NCBI GenBank assembly: GCA_900772705.1
Contig: CAAGRQ010000004.1
Coordinates: forward strand, 1-8,020
Length of the DNA stretch: 8,020 nt
Reading direction: 5' to 3'
DNA from: Clostridia bacterium
GTDB taxonomy: Bacteria > Bacillota > Clostridia > Oscillospirales > Acutalibacteraceae
The notes beneath the pieces were generated by a model. The model had not been told where the DNA came from. It saw nothing but the letters and a program-made list of their open reading frames with translations, and did not search any database. Every line of letters begins with the position of its first letter. The first letter of the stretch is position 1. Shown piece by piece: positions 1 to 7,021 of this stretch. Position numbers and translations under genes: made by a program.

Positions 1-698
1 CTTTTCAACTTGTCCTTGCCTTGCATCTTCAAGATCAAATCCACGATAATGTCAAGAGCAGCCGTATAGCCTGCCGAAAGAAACGCACAGGCATAGTGAC
101 TGTACATTTTTGTTCTGCCGCCGGAATGTGTAAACACTCTAAGGCAAAGTGCAAGAACAAATATCAGCGAAGCAACCGCAATAAACACAGAGGTTTTGGA
201 AAGAAAATGAGCAAATTTCGCAAACTCAATATTATTCTGTATTCCCATAATCTTATTAAATGCCTTGCACGCAAGCGGTACGGCATCGTCGAGAGCATTC
301 TCGTCAAGTTCCATTCCGTTATATCGGTAAAATTCGGTAATGCCGTCACGATAGCAACTTTTTATCTTTGCGCTGTCGGTATAATTATAATCAGAGCCGC
401 TGAACGCAGATTTAACAATTTCCTTTTGTACGGTGCTTATTTTATTTTGACCTACGGCAAATTCAAATGCCTTTTGCTCAATGCCGGTCTTTTGCGCAAT
501 TGTCTCGGTTTCGCTGTCGAGAGCCGTTTTAAGTTCGGCTGTTATCTGCTTATCATCCAAAAAATGAGAATAAAAGCCGACATTTCCCACTGTGGCGGAC
601 ATAGCCACGCTCAAGGTAAACACAAGTATCATGACAGCGAGAAGCAGGTCACAGACCGTACCCTTAATCCTGTACAATTTGTGAGAATTCATTTTCAT
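1..698 (-). CDS. Membrane protein of unknown function, C-terminus cut by the window edge
   Basis: I read an open frame from an ATG at 698 (a second in-frame ATG follows at 692) without a stop to the left edge, about 232 residues. I do not recognise a family. The start is supported by GGAG four bases before the first ATG. Visible layout: a short basic N-terminus, a hydrophobic segment at about residues 14-36 (around LLLAVMILVFTLSVAM), a polar, acidic region of roughly 130 residues (about 40-165) likely lying outside the membrane, a second segment at about 169-189 (VFIAVASLIFVLALCL) and perhaps a third at about 202-223. The last visible residues, KMQGKDKLK, are basic. It overlaps the 3' end of the upstream small gene by 35 bases in another frame, so the two are probably co-transcribed and translationally coupled. 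The opposite-strand open frame over this stretch has no ribosome site or protein-like composition and is a shadow. Confidence 0.7.
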   Translation of the reverse strand, partial: MKMNSHKLYRIKGTVCDLLLAVMILVFTLSVAMSATVGNVGFYSHFLDDKQITAELKTALDSETETIAQKTGIEQKAFEFAVGQNKISTVQKEIVKSAFSGSDYNYTDSAKIKSCYRDGITEFYRYNGMELDENALDDAVPLACKAFNKIMGIQNNIEFAKFAHFLSKTSVFIAVASLIFVLALCLRVFTHSGGRTKMYSHYACAFLSAGYTAALDIIVDLILKMQGKDKLK

Positions 699-891
699 CA
701 AACTCCGTTTTTTCCGTAGTGGCTGTAGTAGTCAATGCATCATCGTGTTCTCCGCTCGGTAAAAATCCGAGATTAAAATTACCTAAAAGCATACAAATAA
801 GTACAACCACAACCGCAAATATCAATGGAATAACAATCCCTTTTGTTTTGAGATTACGGCTCAGGGAATCTTTACTGTTCTTATCTGTCAC
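664..891 (-). CDS. Small single-pass membrane protein, 75 residues, unknown function
   Basis: The frame starts with GTG at 891, chosen because an excellent Shine-Dalgarno (AAGGAGGGG, minus strand) lies five bases upstream and a consensus promoter lies further up. The product has a polar, basic N-terminus (MTDKNSKDSLSRNLKTKG), one strong membrane segment at about residues 18-38 (IVIPLIFAVVVVLICMLLG) and a short tail rich in Thr and acidic residues, ending in SQIVQD. The positive-inside rule predicts a cytoplasmic N-terminus and an exposed acidic tail. I recognise no family. It is the first gene of a minus-strand unit, and its last 35 bases also encode the start of the next membrane protein. 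A small accessory subunit of that protein is plausible, but this is inference from position only. Confidence 0.72.
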   Translation of the reverse strand: MTDKNSKDSLSRNLKTKGIVIPLIFAVVVVLICMLLGNFNLGFLPSGEHDDALTTTATTEKTEFDENEFSQIVQD

Positions 892-896
892 AACTG

Positions 897-905
897 CCCC
901 TCCTT
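897..905 (-). promoter_or_regulatory. Ribosome binding site deciding a GTG start
   Basis: On the minus strand this reads AAGGAGGGG, close to the full anti-16S complement, five bases before GTG at 891. It fixes the non-ATG start of the 75-residue membrane protein; no ATG in that frame lies near it. Confidence 0.8.
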
Positions 906-954
906 ATTCGGCACATATGCACAATGCCCGCAGTTTTGAAAAATCGACATAAGC

Positions 955-983
955 ATTATAGCATAAACTGTGCAATTTGTCAC
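955..983 (-). promoter_or_regulatory. Sigma-A-type promoter for the left minus-strand membrane-protein pair
   Basis: On the minus strand: -35 GTGACA (978-983), a 17-base spacer and -10 TATAAT (955-960), preceded by TGC, giving a TGn-extended -10. Transcription should begin near 948, leaving a leader of about 55 bases before the GTG start at 891. The call is from sequence match only. Confidence 0.75.
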
Positions 984-1036
984 TAATTTATTATAAAATG
1001 AATGAATTATTTTTTCACTTTATCAGTATTATAATA

Positions 1037-1065
1037 TTGATATTACACCTGTGATATGGTAAAAT
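1037..1065 (+). promoter_or_regulatory. Sigma-A-type promoter for the ddl operon
   Basis: Plus strand: -35 TTGATA (1037-1042), a 17-base spacer and -10 TAAAAT (1060-1065), preceded by TGG, a TGn-extended -10. The expected start of transcription is near 1072, giving a leader of about 44 bases. That is too short for a T-box or other known riboswitch, so the argS and ddl genes downstream show no visible tRNA- or metabolite-sensing leader here. It stands back to back with the minus-strand promoter at 955-983. Confidence 0.75.
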
Positions 1066-1103
1066 AGGTAGAATATTGACGATGATAACAATTTTTTTAT
1101 TTT

Positions 1104-1110
1104 AGGATGG
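1104..1110 (+). promoter_or_regulatory. Ribosome binding site that places the ddl start at 1116
   Basis: The sequence AGGATGG lies five bases before ATG at 1116. The in-frame ATG at 1107 is part of this Shine-Dalgarno element and has no ribosome site of its own at a workable distance, so it is unlikely to be the true start. Confidence 0.75.
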
Positions 1111-1115
1111 TTTTT

Positions 1116-2183
1116 ATGGATAAAATTACTTGTTGTGTGCTTTTCGGCGGTGCGTCATCGGAACACGACATCAGTTGCATAAGCGCAAAAAGCATACTCG
1201 AAAATATCGACAAAAGCAAATATGACATCATAATGCTGGGCATCACAAAAAAAGGCGAATGGTTTTTGTTTGATGACGACCTTGAACTTTTGCCGAACGA
1301 TAAGTGGCTGACTTCAAAATCGCTCAAAAAAGCATACATAACACCGGACGCTTCTGTTCACGGCATAGTATGCGAGGACGGAAGTAAGATTAAAGTTGAT
1401 GTTGTCTTTCCTGTTTTGCACGGAAAAAACGGAGAAGACGGAACCGTGCAGGGTCTTCTTCAACTGGCACAAATTCCGTTTGTGGGCTGTGACGCAACCT
1501 CATCGGGAAGTTGTATGGACAAAGCGGTAACAAATGCCGTTGCCGACGCATTCGGAATAAAGCAGGCGAAGTGGTGTTCGTTTACAAAATATGAATATGA
1601 CAAAGACAGCCGAAGATGCATAGATACGGCGGTTAAAAAATTGGGATTTCCTATTTTCATCAAACCTGCCAACGCAGGTTCATCGGTCGGAATCACAAAG
1701 GCTCATAACGAGGAAGAACTGCGACACGGTATGCAGGTCGCATATGAGCAGGACAAAAAGGCTATCCTTGAGGAATTTATCGAGGGTGCAGAGGTTGAAT
1801 GTGCCGTTCTCGGAAATGACGAGCCGATTGCCGCAGAGGTGGGTCAAATAGTTGCAGCCGCAGAATTTTATGACTTTGATGCAAAATACAACAATCCCGA
1901 ATCCGAACTTCACATTCCCGCTCTTTTAAGCGAGGAAAAGCGAAACGAGGTCAGAGCCGCCGCACTGAGCGCATACAAGGCTCTCGGCTGTGAGGGAATG
2001 AGCAGATGCGACTTCTTTGTAACGAACGACACTCAAGAAGTTCTGCTCAACGAAATAAACACAATCCCGGGCCAAACCTCCATCAGTATGTACCCGAAAC
2101 TTTTTGAGGCTGTCGGCGTACCGTATACGCAACTGATTGACAGACTGATAGGTCTTGCACTCGAGCGAGGGGGCATAATCTGA
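1116..2183 (+). CDS. ddl: D-alanine--D-alanine ligase
   Basis: ATP-grasp ligase that joins two D-alanines in the cytoplasm to make the dipeptide end of the peptidoglycan precursor. At 355 residues from the ATG at 1116 it has normal family length. Landmarks: GGASSEHD at 11-18 with the N-terminal Glu (E16) that contacts the first D-Ala; LHGKNGEDGT at 101-110; the ATP-grasp lysine segment FIKPANAGSSVG at 181-192; the omega-loop EFYDFDAKY at 240-248, whose final Tyr matches E. coli DdlB Tyr216; and the metal and product site SRCDFF (D299) and LNEINTIPGQTS (E313, N315). The N-terminal half resembles the VanG-like branch, but the omega-loop is of the D-Ala-D-Ala type rather than the D-Ala-D-Ser (EKY) or D-Ala-D-Lac type. 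Gln after IPG, where Phe or Met is usual, is slightly odd. It is the first gene of the operon; its TGA overlaps the next ATG. Confidence 0.93.
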   Translation: MDKITCCVLFGGASSEHDISCISAKSILENIDKSKYDIIMLGITKKGEWFLFDDDLELLPNDKWLTSKSLKKAYITPDASVHGIVCEDGSKIKVDVVFPVLHGKNGEDGTVQGLLQLAQIPFVGCDATSSGSCMDKAVTNAVADAFGIKQAKWCSFTKYEYDKDSRRCIDTAVKKLGFPIFIKPANAGSSVGITKAHNEEELRHGMQVAYEQDKKAILEEFIEGAEVECAVLGNDEPIAAEVGQIVAAAEFYDFDAKYNNPESELHIPALLSEEKRNEVRAAALSAYKALGCEGMSRCDFFVTNDTQEVLLNEINTIPGQTSISMYPKLFEAVGVPYTQLIDRLIGLALERGGII

Positions 2184-2611
2184 TGCAGAGAAAAGCATTA
2201 CTAACCATAACGGGTTCTCAGGATTATAACGGCGACAAAGACAAAATAGAAATGAAAACCGTCGGAACCATAGAACACAAGGATGACAGTTACATTATCC
2301 GCTACACCGAGGCTATAGAAAACAGCAACGCCGCACTGAAATCAAAACTGACCATAGCAAAGGATGAGAGCAAGGTTGAGATGATGAAATCCGGACCGTA
2401 CTCCTCTCTGCTGATTATAGAAAAATCAAAACGGCATCTTTGCAATTACGGCACGGAATACGGCGATATGCTCATGGGCATATTCGGAAAGAATGTAGAA
2501 AATCACTATGACGAAAACGAAGGCAGATTCGATTTTGCGTACGAGATAGATGTAAACGGAGCCGTATCATCGGTAAACGATGTAACCATAAAATATAAAA
2601 TAACCGAATAA
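2183..2611 (+). CDS. DUF1934 (YwiB-like) beta-barrel protein
   Basis: A 142-residue soluble protein of the DUF1934 family, predicted to fold as a calycin-like beta-barrel; its biochemical role is unknown. The family pattern is visible: LLTITGSQ near the N-terminus, alternating polar/hydrophobic strands, then SLLIIEKSKRHLCNYGTEYG and MGIFGKNV, ending in a strand pair around YEIDVNGAVSSVNDVTIKYK. There is no signal peptide or membrane segment. The start ATG overlaps the ddl stop as TGATG, and the purine run GAGGGGG at 2167-2173, inside the last ddl codons, sits nine bases before it, which points to translational coupling. It lies directly before argS, the arrangement known from B. subtilis ywiB-argS. 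ATA is used for about 10 of its 13 isoleucines, more than in ddl. Confidence 0.85.
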   Translation: MQRKALLTITGSQDYNGDKDKIEMKTVGTIEHKDDSYIIRYTEAIENSNAALKSKLTIAKDESKVEMMKSGPYSSLLIIEKSKRHLCNYGTEYGDMLMGIFGKNVENHYDENEGRFDFAYEIDVNGAVSSVNDVTIKYKITE

Positions 2612-2624
2612 CAGGGAGTTAAAA

Positions 2625-4313
2625 ATGTCACAAATAGTAAAAAAAGCCGAGGAACAGCTAAAACAGGCGGTAATCGACGCCGTAAGCACCGCAGTAAAAA
2701 GCGGAGAACTTCCCGAGGCGGATATGCCTCAGTTCATAATAGAAAAGCCGTCGGACAAGAAAAACGGCGACTTTTCCTCAAACATAGCAATGGCAGGTGC
2801 AAGAGCATATCATATGGCACCAAGAGCCATAGCGGAGACCATAGTAAAGAATTTAGACCTCAAAAACACATTTATAGAAAAAACGGAAATTGCAGGTCCA
2901 GGCTTTATAAATTTTTATTTTTCGGACAAATATTACAATGAAATACTGAGGGACATAGTAAAAAGCGGCGACAACTACGGCCGTTCGGACTACGGCGAGG
3001 GAAAGAAAATCCTTGTTGAATTCGTCAGTGCAAACCCGACCGGTCCGATGCATATAGGAAACGCAAGAGGCGGAGCCATCGGCGACTGCCTTGCAAGCGT
3101 ACTTGATGCTGCGGGATATTATGTTCAAAGAGAATTTTATGTAAACGACGCAGGCAACCAAATAGAAAAATTTGCGACCTCACTCGAAGTAAGATACTTA
3201 AACCTATGCGGACAAAATATCGAAATGCCGGAAGATGCATATCACGGCGAAGACATTACCGTTCACGCAAAGAATTTTTATGACATAAACGGCGGCAAAT
3301 ATGCCGATACTTCATCGGATGAGCGCAGAAAAGCACTTGTTGACTATGCGCTGCCGCTTAATATTCAGGGACTTGAAAACGACCTTAAAAAGTACAGAAT
3401 CGTTTATGACAAATGGTTCAAAGAGTCCACGCTTCACAATGACGGAAGCGTTAAAAAGGTAATCGATGCGCTTAAAGAAAAAGGCGTCACCTACGAGCAG
3501 GACGGTGCACTTTGGTTTAAGGCGAGCGAATACGGAAACGACAAGGACATTGTCCTTATTCGTGCAAACGGTATTCCCACCTACATTGTGCCCGACATTG
3601 CATACCACTACAACAAACTTGTAACAAGAGGCTATGACAAAGCCATCGACGTGCTCGGTGCAGATCACCACGGCTACATTCCGAGAATGAAGGCTGCATT
3701 AACGGCACTCGGCGTTGACGCAGACAGGCTCGACCCTGTAATTATGCAGATGGTAAGGCTCGTAAGAGACGGCGAAACCGTTAAACTTTCAAAGCGTTCG
3801 GGCAAAGCAATCACACTCAACACTCTGCTTGACGAGGTTCCGATTGACGCAGCGAGATTTTTATTCAATCTACGTGAGCCGAATTCGCACTGTGACTTTG
3901 ACCTCGACCTGGCAATAAAGAACAGCAGCGAAAACCCGGTTTACTATGTTCAATATGCTCACGCAAGAATCTGTTCCATTATCAAAAAGGCACAGGCAGA
4001 GGGTATTGAAATCGGCGAACCTACAAACGAGACCCTTTCAAAGTTGAGTTCAAACGAGGAGAGAGAACTCATCAGTTTTATGTCGGGTCTTACGGATGAA
4101 ATAATCACAGCCGCAAAGAATTATGACCCTGCAAGAATTACGCATTACGTTATCGAACTTGCAACTTTATTCCACAAGTTCTACAACGCACACAGGGTTG
4201 TATCCGAAGATGAGGAACTCACGAGAGCAAGACTTTATCTTTGCACTGCGGTTAAGGACACCATTAAAAACATTTTGGTAATGCTCAAAGTAAGCGTTCC
4301 CGAATCAATGTAA
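2625..4313 (+). CDS. argS: Arginyl-tRNA synthetase
   Basis: Class I aminoacyl-tRNA synthetase that charges tRNA(Arg) with arginine using ATP in the cytoplasm. The 562 residues match the family's normal length. Domains in order: an N-terminal additional (Add) domain at about 1-115 that contacts the tRNA elbow; the Rossmann catalytic domain with the HIGH signature as MHIGNARGG (H143), preceded by VEFVSANPTGP, a strong ArgRS hallmark; the ArgRS pieces FYVNDAGNQ and DVLGADHHGYIPR; a KMSKS-like loop written KLSKRSG (387-393); then a helical DALR anticodon-binding domain at about 440-562 with YVQYAHARICSI at its beginning. The Shine-Dalgarno GGGAG lies seven bases before the ATG. The gap from the DUF1934 gene is 13 bases. 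Isoleucine and valine codon choice changes sharply near 3180-3230, about one third into the gene (see findings). Confidence 0.97.
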   Translation: MSQIVKKAEEQLKQAVIDAVSTAVKSGELPEADMPQFIIEKPSDKKNGDFSSNIAMAGARAYHMAPRAIAETIVKNLDLKNTFIEKTEIAGPGFINFYFSDKYYNEILRDIVKSGDNYGRSDYGEGKKILVEFVSANPTGPMHIGNARGGAIGDCLASVLDAAGYYVQREFYVNDAGNQIEKFATSLEVRYLNLCGQNIEMPEDAYHGEDITVHAKNFYDINGGKYADTSSDERRKALVDYALPLNIQGLENDLKKYRIVYDKWFKESTLHNDGSVKKVIDALKEKGVTYEQDGALWFKASEYGNDKDIVLIRANGIPTYIVPDIAYHYNKLVTRGYDKAIDVLGADHHGYIPRMKAALTALGVDADRLDPVIMQMVRLVRDGETVKLSKRSGKAITLNTLLDEVPIDAARFLFNLREPNSHCDFDLDLAIKNSSENPVYYVQYAHARICSIIKKAQAEGIEIGEPTNETLSKLSSNEERELISFMSGLTDEIITAAKNYDPARITHYVIELATLFHKFYNAHRVVSEDEELTRARLYLCTAVKDTIKNILVMLKVSVPESM

Positions 4314-4349
4314 TAAAGCAAAAGTACGACAGACAGAAAGAGAGTACCT

Positions 4350-5765
4350 ATGAAATTCAAGCCAAGCACGCTTCACAAGGTAGGACGACTTCTTGTAAAG
4401 TATGTTTACAAAAACCCAAAAAGAAATATTCCAAAAGCATTGAAGGTGGGCAAGGCTGTAACAGGCAACCTATTCCCCGAAACCACCTGGACTGCTCCGC
4501 TTGATGTTATCACGAATCCCGACAACACGTGGCACGACTATGTCTACAATATATTAAGCGATATAGACAGAGACTGTCTGTCAAAAATGCTGCTCACCTT
4601 TGCCGTTGACGCAGGATACATCGGAACATCAACCCTGCGTGAAAACAGAGATAAACTCAAATGCAACATTCCGTGGATAATTCTTATGGACCCAACCTCT
4701 GCCTGCAACTTAAAATGCAAAGGCTGTTGGGCTGCAGAGTACGGGCACAAGTCAAATCTGTCACTTGACGAAATGAGAAAAATCATAACCGAAGCAAAGG
4801 CACTCGGCACGCACTTCTTTATGTTTACGGGCGGCGAGCCGCTTGTTCGCAAAAAGGATATATTAACCTTAGTAAAAGAAAACTCCGACTGCATCTTCCT
4901 TGCGTTTACAAACGGCACACTGGTTGACGACGAGTTCTGCGAGGAGATGAAGAAAGCCGGAAACCTTGCCCTTGCGCTTTCCGTTGAGGGCACAGAGGAA
5001 ACGACCGACTCAAGACGAGGAGAAGGCGTATACAAAAAGGTTACCGACGCTATGGCTCTGCTCAAAAAGCACAAGTGCTTATTCGGTACTTCGATTTGCT
5101 ACACTTCTAAAAACTATGAGGCTGTAACAAGCGACGAATTCTATGACATGGAGATTAACGCAGGCGCAAAATTCGCACTGTATTTCCACTATATGCCTGT
5201 CGGTTCGGACGCCGATACAGAGTTGCTCCTAACTCCCGAGCAGAGAGAGCATGTATATAAGACAATCCGTAAAAAGAGAAATTCAAAGGGCGGCAAGCCG
5301 ATATTCACCATGGACTTCCAAAACGACGGCGAATTTGTCGGCGGCTGTATCGCAGGCGGAAGAAACTACTTCCACATCAACAGCGAAGGCGACGCCGAAC
5401 CGTGTGTATTCATTCATTACAGCGACAGTAACATAAGAGAAAAGAGCATTCTTGAATGTCTCAGATCTCCGCTGTTTAAGGAATATTACAAGGGTCAACC
5501 GTTTAATAACAATATGCTCAGACCCTGTCCAATGCTCGAAAATCCGCAGGCGCTCAGAAAAATCATAGCAAAGACAGGTGCAAAATCCACAAACCTCAAC
5601 TGCCCCGAAAGTGCGGAAGAACTTTGTGCAAAATGCGACTGCTACGCTAAAGCATGGGCACCAAAGGCAAAGGAAATTTGGGAAAACGAGGAACACTTCC
5701 ACCCTTATACCCAGTATTACCGTGATACCGAAGAGGGCAAAAAAGAGTTTAACGAGAAACAATAA
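4350..5765 (+). CDS. Radical SAM enzyme with SPASM-like C-terminal cysteine region
   Basis: A 471-residue radical SAM protein of unknown substrate. It has a basic, helical N-terminal extension of about 110 residues; then the cluster-binding CNLKCKGC (C119, C123, C126, the CxxxCxxC motif) preceded by LMDPTSA; then FTGGEP at 159-164, the SAM-binding loop; and TNGTLVDDEF and ALSVEG, as in SPASM-type maturases. The C-terminus carries C333, then G347 and C352 (C-x13-G-x4-C, fitting the first half of the SPASM pattern), followed by C393, C418, C426, C429 and C431, enough to hold one or two auxiliary iron-sulfur clusters. SPASM enzymes often modify peptides or act on peptidyl-carrier-like substrates, but no small precursor peptide gene is visible beside it. 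It starts 36 bases after argS with a weak ribosome site (GAAAGAGAG) and is followed 30 bases later by the EamA gene, so the two probably act together. There is no signal peptide. Confidence 0.85.
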   Translation: MKFKPSTLHKVGRLLVKYVYKNPKRNIPKALKVGKAVTGNLFPETTWTAPLDVITNPDNTWHDYVYNILSDIDRDCLSKMLLTFAVDAGYIGTSTLRENRDKLKCNIPWIILMDPTSACNLKCKGCWAAEYGHKSNLSLDEMRKIITEAKALGTHFFMFTGGEPLVRKKDILTLVKENSDCIFLAFTNGTLVDDEFCEEMKKAGNLALALSVEGTEETTDSRRGEGVYKKVTDAMALLKKHKCLFGTSICYTSKNYEAVTSDEFYDMEINAGAKFALYFHYMPVGSDADTELLLTPEQREHVYKTIRKKRNSKGGKPIFTMDFQNDGEFVGGCIAGGRNYFHINSEGDAEPCVFIHYSDSNIREKSILECLRSPLFKEYYKGQPFNNNMLRPCPMLENPQALRKIIAKTGAKSTNLNCPESAEELCAKCDCYAKAWAPKAKEIWENEEHFHPYTQYYRDTEEGKKEFNEKQ

Positions 5766-5780
5766 TCTGATTTTTGATGA

Positions 5781-5789
5781 AAAGAGATG
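5781..5789 (+). promoter_or_regulatory. Ribosome binding site that favours the 5796 start of the EamA gene
   Basis: AAAGAGATG resembles the anti-16S complement AAAGGAGGTG and lies six bases before ATG at 5796. The in-frame ATG at 5787 is part of this element, the same arrangement as at ddl. Confidence 0.55.
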
Positions 5790-5795
5790 TTTAAG

Positions 5796-6209
5796 ATGTG
5801 GGCTGTTTTTGCAGTCTTATCCGCAGTATTTGCCGCTTTGACCTCAATACTTGCAAAGATAGGCATTGAGAATGTTGACTCGAACCTTGCAACTGCCGTA
5901 AGGACGGTAGTGGTTGTTGCAATGTCGTGGCTTATGGTATTCATCACGAACGCACAATCGGGGCTGACGAATATAAGCAGGAAGAGTTGGATATTCCTCA
6001 TTCTCTCAGGTTTGGCAACGGGAGCGTCTTGGCTTTGCTACTATAAAGCGATTCAAATGGGCGAGGTATCAAAGGTCGTTCCGATAGACAAGATGAGCGT
6101 GGTAATAACACTCATTCTCGCAGTAGTATTTCTCCACGAGGACTTTAACGCAAAGAGCATCATCGGAGCGGTACTTATTACAGTCGGAACACTCGTTATG
6201 GTATTATAA
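5796..6209 (+). CDS. Half-size EamA-family (DMT superfamily) membrane transporter
   Basis: An inner-membrane protein of 137 residues (140 if the in-frame ATG at 5787 is used). It is a single EamA repeat of about five membrane segments (approximately 2-22, 31-50, 66-86, 97-114 and 119-136), whereas most EamA/DmE transporters have two repeats and ten segments. Family marks are the opening MWAVFAVLSAVFAALTSILAKIG, split here as MWAVFAVLSA at 1-10 and LTSILAKIG at 15-23, the ASWLCYYKAIQMGEVSKVVP stretch, the IDKMSVVITL segment and the closing IIGAVLITVGTLVM. A protein of this size must work as a dimer, by itself or with another half-size partner. The substrate is unknown. It follows the radical SAM gene closely and is the last operon gene before the hairpin terminator, so it may move the substrate or product of that enzyme; this is inference from position. 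Confidence 0.88.
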   Translation: MWAVFAVLSAVFAALTSILAKIGIENVDSNLATAVRTVVVVAMSWLMVFITNAQSGLTNISRKSWIFLILSGLATGASWLCYYKAIQMGEVSKVVPIDKMSVVITLILAVVFLHEDFNAKSIIGAVLITVGTLVMVL

Positions 6210-6217
6210 AAATACAT

Positions 6218-6256
6218 AAAAGCACTGTCGGTTAAATCCTACAGTGCTTTTTATAC
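6218..6256. terminator. Bidirectional intrinsic terminator between convergent genes
   Basis: AAAAGCACTGT (6218-6228) pairs perfectly with ACAGTGCTTTT (6241-6251) around a 12-base loop, in which two further G-C pairs are possible. T-runs follow on the plus strand, and the complement of the leading A-rich stretch gives T-runs on the minus strand. It should stop the ddl operon just after the EamA gene (stop at 6207-6209) and also the DUF1275 gene coming from the right (stop at 6265-6267). Confidence 0.88.
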
Positions 6257-6264
6257 ATATTATA

Positions 6265-6990
6265 TTACTGCTTATTCTGCTTATCCTTTTGTCTTTGAGC
6301 AATTCTTTCATTAAGTTCCAAATCGATGAACATAATAGCAAAACTTATCGCAAGAAATGCACAGCAAACCCAAATTGCCTTTTCGCCGAGGGCTCTTGTA
6401 ACCACACTTCCGAATCCTGCTCCGACAGCAAAAATAAAAATAACGCCGAAGTAGACAAAAGACTTTTGCAAAATCTTTTTATCCCGGTATTCAAAGAAAG
6501 CAAAGAGCGAAACTATGGCGCTTCTCATATTACCTATGCACATAGTCGAAGCATAAACATGTCCCCTGACCTTTCTGAATGTTTGAACCTGCATGGCACA
6601 GACAAAAGAAACCACGGCATTTGCAAGAGCATTGTGCCGCTGAGTAATAAATCCGACGGCAAACAAAAGAACAATCTCTATCAAAATTATTATCTGACGC
6701 CAGTGGATTTTTTCATAATGCTTAAACGCAGAATGAATCTGCTCGGCAACAAAGGTGCCTATCATAAACGAAACAACGGGAATCAAATATCTCAAACAGT
6801 GGGAGAATTCACGCTGAAAAAGATTAGCCGCCATCAAAACGATGTTGCCCGTTTGCGCATTTGCAAAAACTTCTCCTCGGCACATATATGTATAAGCATC
6901 CTGAAATCCGCCGGAAAAAACAATAAAAATCGCCGTCAAAAAAGAATCGGACATTTGCGAAATCTTAGCGTTTTTGAAAAACGATTTCAT
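6265..6990 (-). CDS. DUF1275 (YoaK-like) integral membrane protein
   Basis: A 241-residue polytopic membrane protein of the DUF1275 family, whose members include B. subtilis YoaK; the function is unproven, though a transport-like role is often suggested. The family signature is clear at residues 27-49: GGFQDAYTY followed by EVFANAQTGN. A second conserved stretch is AMQVQTFRKVRGHVYASTMCIGNMR, seen as MQVQTFRKVRG (133-143) and ASTMCIGNMR (147-156). Hydrophobic segments lie at about 16-30, 67-84, 98-115, 121-137, 178-197 and 205-222, and the C-terminus is a charged tail (AQRQKDKQNKQ). The start ATG at 6990 has AGGAG six bases upstream. It is a single-gene unit with its own promoter and shares the convergent terminator with the ddl operon. 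Confidence 0.9.
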   Translation of the reverse strand: MKSFFKNAKISQMSDSFLTAIFIVFSGGFQDAYTYMCRGEVFANAQTGNIVLMAANLFQREFSHCLRYLIPVVSFMIGTFVAEQIHSAFKHYEKIHWRQIIILIEIVLLFAVGFITQRHNALANAVVSFVCAMQVQTFRKVRGHVYASTMCIGNMRSAIVSLFAFFEYRDKKILQKSFVYFGVIFIFAVGAGFGSVVTRALGEKAIWVCCAFLAISFAIMFIDLELNERIAQRQKDKQNKQ

Positions 6991-7021
6991 TTTTATCTCC
7001 TCTCACATCAAACATATCGTC

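Noticed and set aside
21..719. Long plus-strand open frame of 232 codons
   Set aside because: It lies opposite the membrane-protein genes, has no ribosome site, and its product is rich in His, Lys, Cys and Arg without any domain pattern; the minus strand explains the region with membrane segments and signals.
1072..1115. Possible T-box or riboswitch before the ddl/argS operon
   Set aside because: The predicted leader is only about 44 bases, with no T-box sequence and no terminator/antiterminator pair.
4314..4349. Hidden precursor peptide gene before the radical SAM gene
   Set aside because: The gap is 36 bases, too short for a peptide gene with its own ribosome site.
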